A DNA stretch of 64,000 bases from Elstera sp043721315 (GTDB taxonomy: Bacteria > Pseudomonadota > Alphaproteobacteria > Elsterales > Elsteraceae). Numbering within the stretch: position 1 is the stretch's first letter; each line of letters opens with the position of its first letter. Below, piece after piece: positions 59,579 through 64,000 of the stretch. The stretch covers positions 1 to 64,000 of the forward strand of contig JAYSQZ010000036.1 in the NCBI GenBank assembly GCA_043721315.1, given 5' to 3'. A model generated the notes under the pieces. It ran no database searches. It was given only the letters and a program-made list of their open reading frames with translations, and had not been told where the DNA came from. Made by a program: the position numbers and the translations under genes.

Positions 59579-59726
59579 TAGATTTGATTGGCATGATCGT
59601 TAGAGTCGTGCAACTGCTTGCTTGCCCTTTCGGCTGCGGTGGTTCAAGAAACAGAGGCAGTTGGGGAAAAGGCCGACACCCAACACCAGGATGTCTTAAA
59701 CAGGGACGTGGACCAGGGGATTCCGA

Positions 59727-62459
59727 ATGGATGATTTGCTCAGTGAGTTTCTGACCGAGACGGCGGAAAATCTATCGGTGTTAGATGTGGAGCTGGTGAA
59801 GCTCGAACAGAACCCCAATGATCCGCATTTGCTCGGTAATATTTTTCGCCTAGTGCATACCATCAAGGGCACTTGCGGCTTCTTAGGGCTGCCGCGCCTT
59901 GAAAGCGTGGCCCATGCCGGCGAAAATGTGTTGGGCCGGGTGCGTGATGGCGAGTTGATCGTATCGGCGGGTACGGTCTCGTTGATCTTGCAATCGCTGG
60001 ACTGCATCAAAGGCATTTTGTCCGTCTTGGAAGCAACCGAAGCCGAACCCCCCGGCGACGATTCGATTCTGATCGCTAAGCTGAACGCGGTGGCCGGCGG
60101 GGCATCGGCAGATGAAGTGGCGGGTGTTACGGCAGTAGCCTCGGCATCGCCCCTTGCTGCGCCAACCTCTCCCCCGTTTCAGGCACCGTTTCCGGTCACT
60201 GCTCGGGGACCAATCGTCAGCGCGCCCGTTCCGGCTGCCGCCGCCCCTGTTCCCGCCGCCCCCGTTTCCGCAGCGCCACCGCCGAGCGAGCAAACGCGGG
60301 AAGTGGCGCGTGTCGAAGCCGCGCAACCCCCCGCCGAATTGGCTGATGAGCCTGAAGCCGCGCGCCCGGCGGCAGCATCCGCTCAATCGGTTGAGGCCAT
60401 CAAAGATTCAGCTATTGCTGCCCAAACGATCCGCGTCAGCGTCGATCTGCTGGAAAACCTGATGACGATGGTTTCGGAGCTGGTGCTAACGCGCAATCAG
60501 CTTCTCCAAATCGTGCGCCGTCATAAGGACAGCGAGTTCACTGTTCCGTTGCAGCGCCTCTCGCACGTCACCTCGGAGCTGCAAGAAGGCGTGATGAAAA
60601 CGCGGATGCAGCCGATTGGTAATGCCTGGGCCAAGTTGCCGCGTATGGTGCGCGATCTGTCGCTCGAACTAGGTAAGAAAATAGATCTGCAAATGATCGG
60701 GGCCGAAACGGAGCTTGACCGGCAGGTGCTGGAGTTGATCAAAGATCCGCTAACCCACATGGTGCGGAACTCTGCGGATCATGGCCTGGAAACGCCGGAC
60801 GAGCGCAAGCGTGCGGGCAAGTCCGAGACGGGCAGGATTACGCTGAACGCCTATCACGAAGGCGGCCATATTCTTATCGAGATTTCCGATGATGGGCGCG
60901 GCCTCAATACGGAGAGAATTAAAGCCAAGATCATCCAGAACGGCCTCGCCAGCGAGGCTGATTTGGATGGTATGGCTGAAGCACAGATCTATCAGTTCAT
61001 CTTCAAGCCGGGCTTCTCGACAGCGGCTGCCGTGACGGCAGTGTCGGGCCGGGGCGTAGGGATGGACGTGGTTCGCACTAATATCGAAAAAATTGGCGGA
61101 ACGATCGAGCTGAAATCGAAGTTCGGGCGCGGCTCAACCTTCGTCATTAAAATTCCGCTCACTCTGGCCATTGTGTCAGCGCTGATTGTGGAAAGCTGTG
61201 GCGAACGCTTCGCTATTCCGCAAATCAGCGTGGTTGAGTTGGTCCGCGCCAGCGCCGACTCGGAGCATCGTATCGAGCGAATTCACGGCACGCCGGTGTT
61301 GCGCTTGCGGAACCGACTGTTGCCGCTGGTGAGCCTGGAGCGTCTGCTGCGCCTTGATCGCCGGGAGGGCGATGCGACGACGGAGAGCTTCATTATTGTG
61401 GCGCAAGTTGGCACCTACAACTTCGGGATTATGGTGGACCGCGTATTCGATACCGAAGAAATCGTCGTAAAGCCTGTTGCGCCGATTTTGCGGCACCTGT
61501 CGCTCTTCTCGGGCAATACTATTCTTGGCGACGGTTCGGTCATCATGATCCTTGATCCGAACGGTATCGCGGCCTCCACGGGTGAAATGACCGTGAGCGA
61601 AAACGCGCAAATCGACGCGGCGGCTGCGCGCGACACCCATGATCACGAGCGGACGACGCTTCTCATCTTCCGCGCGGGCGATGGTGGGCCGAAGGCTGTG
61701 CCCTTGTCTCTCGTGGCACGCTTGGAAGAAATAGATCTTGAAACCGTCGAGTTCAGCCATGATCGGCCCATGGTGCAGTACCGTGATAAGCTGATGCCGC
61801 TCATCCCGATTGTGCCGGGCATGAAGATGCAGCGCACGGGCCGTCAGCCGGTGCTGGTGTTTGCGGATGGCGAGCATTCGATGGGGCTGGTTGTCGATGA
61901 AATCATTGATATTGTCGAAGATCGGTTGGCGGTTGAACTCGCGGCGGATCGTCCTGGCTTCATCGGATCGGCAATCATCGCGGGCCGCGCGACGGACGTT
62001 ATTGATACAGGCCACTTCCTGCTGCAAGCCTTCGGTGACTGGTTCCATGCAGGCCGCGATAAGCTGTTCGATGGGCGCACGAAGGCCAAACGTATTTTGT
62101 TGGTGGACGATAGCCCGTTCTTCCGTAATCTGCTGATCCCGATTCTGTCGGTTAACGGCTTCTCTGTTACTTCTGCCGATAGCGCCGATGACGCGATGAC
62201 GATGGTGGAGGGCGGTGGAGTTTTCGATGTTATCGTGAGCGATATCGAAATGCCGGGTATGAATGGTTACGAGTTTGCGCGCGCAGTTTCGGCGAGCAAA
62301 TGGGCCGGCACGCCAATGGTGGCGCTCTCCAGCCATACATCACCGCAGGATCTGGAGCGGGCGCGCGAGGTTGGCTTTACGGACTATGTGCCGAAGTTTG
62401 ACCGCGACGCGCTCATCCAAACGCTGAACCAACTGCTGAACACGGAGAAGGTGGCATGA
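59727..62459 (+). CDS. cheA: Chemotaxis histidine kinase CheA with two CheW-like domains and a receiver
   Basis: A 910-residue hybrid kinase. Order: Hpt/P1 (1-105) with His44 in RLVHTIKGT; Pro/Ala linker (about 130-215); dimerisation domain (about 230-295, SELVLTRNQLLQ); ATPase (295-440, N-box HMVRNSADHGLE and DGRGL); CheW-like domain 1 (about 478-610); CheW-like domain 2 (about 643-771); receiver (about 787-905) with phospho-Asp in IVSDIEMPGMNG. The P2 CheY-binding domain is not recognisable. The receiver may act as a phosphate sink. The stop overlaps the cheW start by four bases. Confidence 0.95.
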   Translation: MDDLLSEFLTETAENLSVLDVELVKLEQNPNDPHLLGNIFRLVHTIKGTCGFLGLPRLESVAHAGENVLGRVRDGELIVSAGTVSLILQSLDCIKGILSVLEATEAEPPGDDSILIAKLNAVAGGASADEVAGVTAVASASPLAAPTSPPFQAPFPVTARGPIVSAPVPAAAAPVPAAPVSAAPPPSEQTREVARVEAAQPPAELADEPEAARPAAASAQSVEAIKDSAIAAQTIRVSVDLLENLMTMVSELVLTRNQLLQIVRRHKDSEFTVPLQRLSHVTSELQEGVMKTRMQPIGNAWAKLPRMVRDLSLELGKKIDLQMIGAETELDRQVLELIKDPLTHMVRNSADHGLETPDERKRAGKSETGRITLNAYHEGGHILIEISDDGRGLNTERIKAKIIQNGLASEADLDGMAEAQIYQFIFKPGFSTAAAVTAVSGRGVGMDVVRTNIEKIGGTIELKSKFGRGSTFVIKIPLTLAIVSALIVESCGERFAIPQISVVELVRASADSEHRIERIHGTPVLRLRNRLLPLVSLERLLRLDRREGDATTESFIIVAQVGTYNFGIMVDRVFDTEEIVVKPVAPILRHLSLFSGNTILGDGSVIMILDPNGIAASTGEMTVSENAQIDAAAARDTHDHERTTLLIFRAGDGGPKAVPLSLVARLEEIDLETVEFSHDRPMVQYRDKLMPLIPIVPGMKMQRTGRQPVLVFADGEHSMGLVVDEIIDIVEDRLAVELAADRPGFIGSAIIAGRATDVIDTGHFLLQAFGDWFHAGRDKLFDGRTKAKRILLVDDSPFFRNLLIPILSVNGFSVTSADSADDAMTMVEGGGVFDVIVSDIEMPGMNGYEFARAVSASKWAGTPMVALSSHTSPQDLERAREVGFTDYVPKFDRDALIQTLNQLLNTEKVA

Positions 62460-62953
62460 GCGAACTGGTTGCTTCAGGAAAACGGAACATTGCCCGTCAA
62501 GGCTTTGCCGCAGACGAACAACGCCAGTATGTGTCCATCACCATAGATGGGCAGATGTTTGGTATTCCTGTTTTAATTGTTCACGATGTGTTGGGGCCGC
62601 AGCGTATTACGCGCATTCCGCTGGCCCCTGCGGAGGTGGCGGGTTCGCTCAATCTACGCGGCCGCATTGTGACCGCGATTGATGTGCGCTTGCGCTTAGG
62701 GTTGATTCGGCGTCCCGCTACGATGGGCGGCATGAGCGTTGTGGTCGAGCATTCCGGCGAGTTTTATAGCCTAATGGTCGATGGCGTGGGCGAAGTGCTA
62801 ACCCTGTCGGCGTCGGAGTTCGAGCGTAATCCCGCAACGCTCGATCCGCGTTGGCGCGATATTTCGCTGGGCATTTACCGTCTGCAAGATCAGTTGCTGG
62901 TTATCCTGGACGTTAACCGTCTGTTAGATTTTACGCGGCACGAAGCGGCCTGA
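62456..62953 (+). CDS. cheW: Chemotaxis coupling protein CheW
   Basis: A 165-residue CheW that links receptors to CheA. Features are YVSITIDGQMFGIPVLIVHDVL, ITRIPLAPAEVAGSLNLRGRIVTAIDVRLRLGL and the final VILDVNRLLDF. The ATG overlaps the cheA stop (ATGA). CheA and CheW are therefore coupled in translation. Confidence 0.97.
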   Translation: MSELVASGKRNIARQGFAADEQRQYVSITIDGQMFGIPVLIVHDVLGPQRITRIPLAPAEVAGSLNLRGRIVTAIDVRLRLGLIRRPATMGGMSVVVEHSGEFYSLMVDGVGEVLTLSASEFERNPATLDPRWRDISLGIYRLQDQLLVILDVNRLLDFTRHEAA

Positions 62954-63034
62954 TATGCGGGAAGAGTCTCTCTTCCCGTCCCGAATAGGGTATACAGAGG
63001 CCGTAGTGTCATCCCAGAGAGTGGAGTAGGGCCA

Positions 63035-63400
63035 ATGAAATCTTGCCTCATCGTCGATGACTCGCGGGTCGTCCGCATGGTGGCTAAGAAGATTCTGCAG
63101 GAACTCGGTTTCGAGACATCGGAGGCAGAGGACGGCAAAAAGGCTATGGAAGCCTGTCAAAAAGCTATGCCGGACGTCATCCTGCTGGATTGGAATATGC
63201 CCGTTATGAATGGGATAGAATTTTTGCGTGAACTACGCGCCTATCCCGGTGGCGATGTCCCTAAAGTTGTGTTCTGCACTACCGAAAACGATCTGGCCCA
63301 TATTATGGAGGCGATGGGGTCGGGGGCGGATGAATACATCATGAAGCCGTTCGATCAGGAAATCATTCAAAGTAAGTTTAGCCAGGTAGGTATTCTTTGA
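63035..63400 (+). CDS. cheY: Chemotaxis response regulator CheY
   Basis: A 121-residue single-domain receiver. It starts MKSCLIVDDSRVVRMVAKKI, with the acidic pair Asp8-Asp9, phospho-Asp52 in ILLDWNMPVMNG, FCTTEN with the conserved Thr, and MKPFDQ with the Lys. It has no output domain, so it presumably binds the flagellar switch. Its stop overlaps the cheB start (TGATG). Confidence 0.95.
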   Translation: MKSCLIVDDSRVVRMVAKKILQELGFETSEAEDGKKAMEACQKAMPDVILLDWNMPVMNGIEFLRELRAYPGGDVPKVVFCTTENDLAHIMEAMGSGADEYIMKPFDQEIIQSKFSQVGIL

Positions 63401-64000
63401 TGATTTCCGGCACAGATAGCCGAAATCCCGGACCGTCACGCTCGGAGATACCGCCGAAAGGCGGTGACGGGGTTATTCGCGTGATGCTCGTGGATGATAG
63501 TGCCGTTATTCGTGGTTTGTTTACGCGAGCACTGGAATCCGACCCCGAATTGCAGGTCGTCGCTTCGGTGGGCGATGGTAGAATGGCGTTAAACGCGCTA
63601 AAGCGACAACAGGTCGATATTATCATTCTTGATATCGAAATGCCGGTGATGGATGGGTTGACTGCCCTACCGCTGTTGCAAGAGGCTGCGCCAAGCGTAC
63701 CGATCATTATGGCGTCGAGACTGACGCGCAAGAACGCCGACGTTAGCCTGCGTGCGCTGCGCGATGGTGCTAAAGACTACGTAACCAAACCGTCAACGAC
63801 GTCTGAGCTAACCTCGGCCCATAGTTTTCGGGACGAGTTGATTGTTAAAATAAAGGCGCTGGTAGGCCCGTCGCGCTCGCCCCGGCTGGAGATGCCGGGC
63901 ATTCCTAAGCGCTTTACGAATGAAGATGGCACGCAGACGGCGGGCGAACGCGCCCCGATGGTCCGCGTTAATCGCAGCGGCCCGATTACGTTGCGCCCAC
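63400..64000 (+). CDS. cheB: Protein-glutamate methylesterase CheB, N-terminal part (partial)
   Basis: The frame from ATG 63400 is open to the end of the window (200 codons). It holds a receiver domain after a 26-residue Pro/Ser-rich extension: RVMLVDDSAVIRGLFTRAL, phospho-Asp78 in IIILDIEMPVMDG, and IIMASRLTRKNADVSLRALRDGAKDYVTKPS, which is typical of CheB. The linker SHSFRDELIVKIKALVG-type segment follows. The methylesterase domain lies beyond the window. CheB removes methyl groups from receptors during adaptation. Confidence 0.93.
   Translation, partial: MISGTDSRNPGPSRSEIPPKGGDGVIRVMLVDDSAVIRGLFTRALESDPELQVVASVGDGRMALNALKRQQVDIIILDIEMPVMDGLTALPLLQEAAPSVPIIMASRLTRKNADVSLRALRDGAKDYVTKPSTTSELTSAHSFRDELIVKIKALVGPSRSPRLEMPGIPKRFTNEDGTQTAGERAPMVRVNRSGPITLRP

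Overview
The window is a chromosomal segment of a free-living, motile alphaproteobacterium, most likely from the Rhodospirillales/Azospirillaceae part of the class. The evidence is the combination of genes: ChpT, the phosphotransferase of the CckA-ChpT-CtrA relay; an F1-ATPase assembly chaperone of the ATP12 family; the complex I accessory subunit NDUFA12 next to mlaD and a DUF2155 gene; an intracellular PHA depolymerase; and a CheA carrying two CheW-like domains plus a receiver. The genus cannot be fixed from the sequence alone. No tRNA, rRNA, CRISPR array, insertion sequence or prophage was recognised.

Layout. (1) 1-14.15 kb: the end of tuf, then the complete S10-spc-alpha ribosomal supercluster (rpsJ to rplQ, with secY, adk and rpoA), broken by hairpins in the leader and around rplO and by a strong sigma70-type promoter before rpsM. 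(2) 14.2-22.2 kb: Do-type periplasmic protease, rarA, crcB, rluC, a HAD phosphatase, an AsmA-like protein and the ATP12 chaperone, all on the plus strand. (3) 22.2-25.2 kb: a minus-strand succinylglutamate desuccinylase/aspartoacylase-family gene bracketed by two copies of a ~140-bp triple-hairpin repeat, then a secreted phytase/esterase-like protein. (4) 25.2-31.4 kb: FemAB-like acyltransferase, NDUFA12, mlaD, DUF2155, oligopeptidase B, phaZ. (5) 31.4-36 kb: a minus-strand run moaA-nadK-AbrB-type membrane protein-membrane glycosyltransferase, with mobA divergent. (6) 36.5-42.9 kb: a divergent dapB homologue, three glycosyltransferases and asnB (a probable surface-glycan cluster), then a Phd/PemK-like toxin-antitoxin pair. 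(7) 42.9-49.1 kb, minus strand: a solute-binding protein, an unusual double cold-shock protein with an RGG linker, a metal operon (ZnuA-like, DUF1007, NicO) behind a Zur-like palindrome, an Hpt protein and mscL. (8) 49.2-53.9 kb: a lower-GC block with a chemoreceptor, a secreted Cache-domain protein and a flavin amine/amino-acid oxidase. (9) 53.9-58.6 kb: icd, a divergent LysR regulator, and groES-groEL behind a CIRCE element. (10) 58.6-64 kb: a DUF3553 gene, chpT, and cheA-cheW-cheY-cheB (cheB cut by the window end).

The most notable observations are two families of small structured repeats whose copies differ by compensatory base changes in their stems, a candidate two-part chemoreceptor system in the low-GC block, the RGG-linked double cold-shock protein, and a dapB homologue whose catalytic His-His pair is missing.
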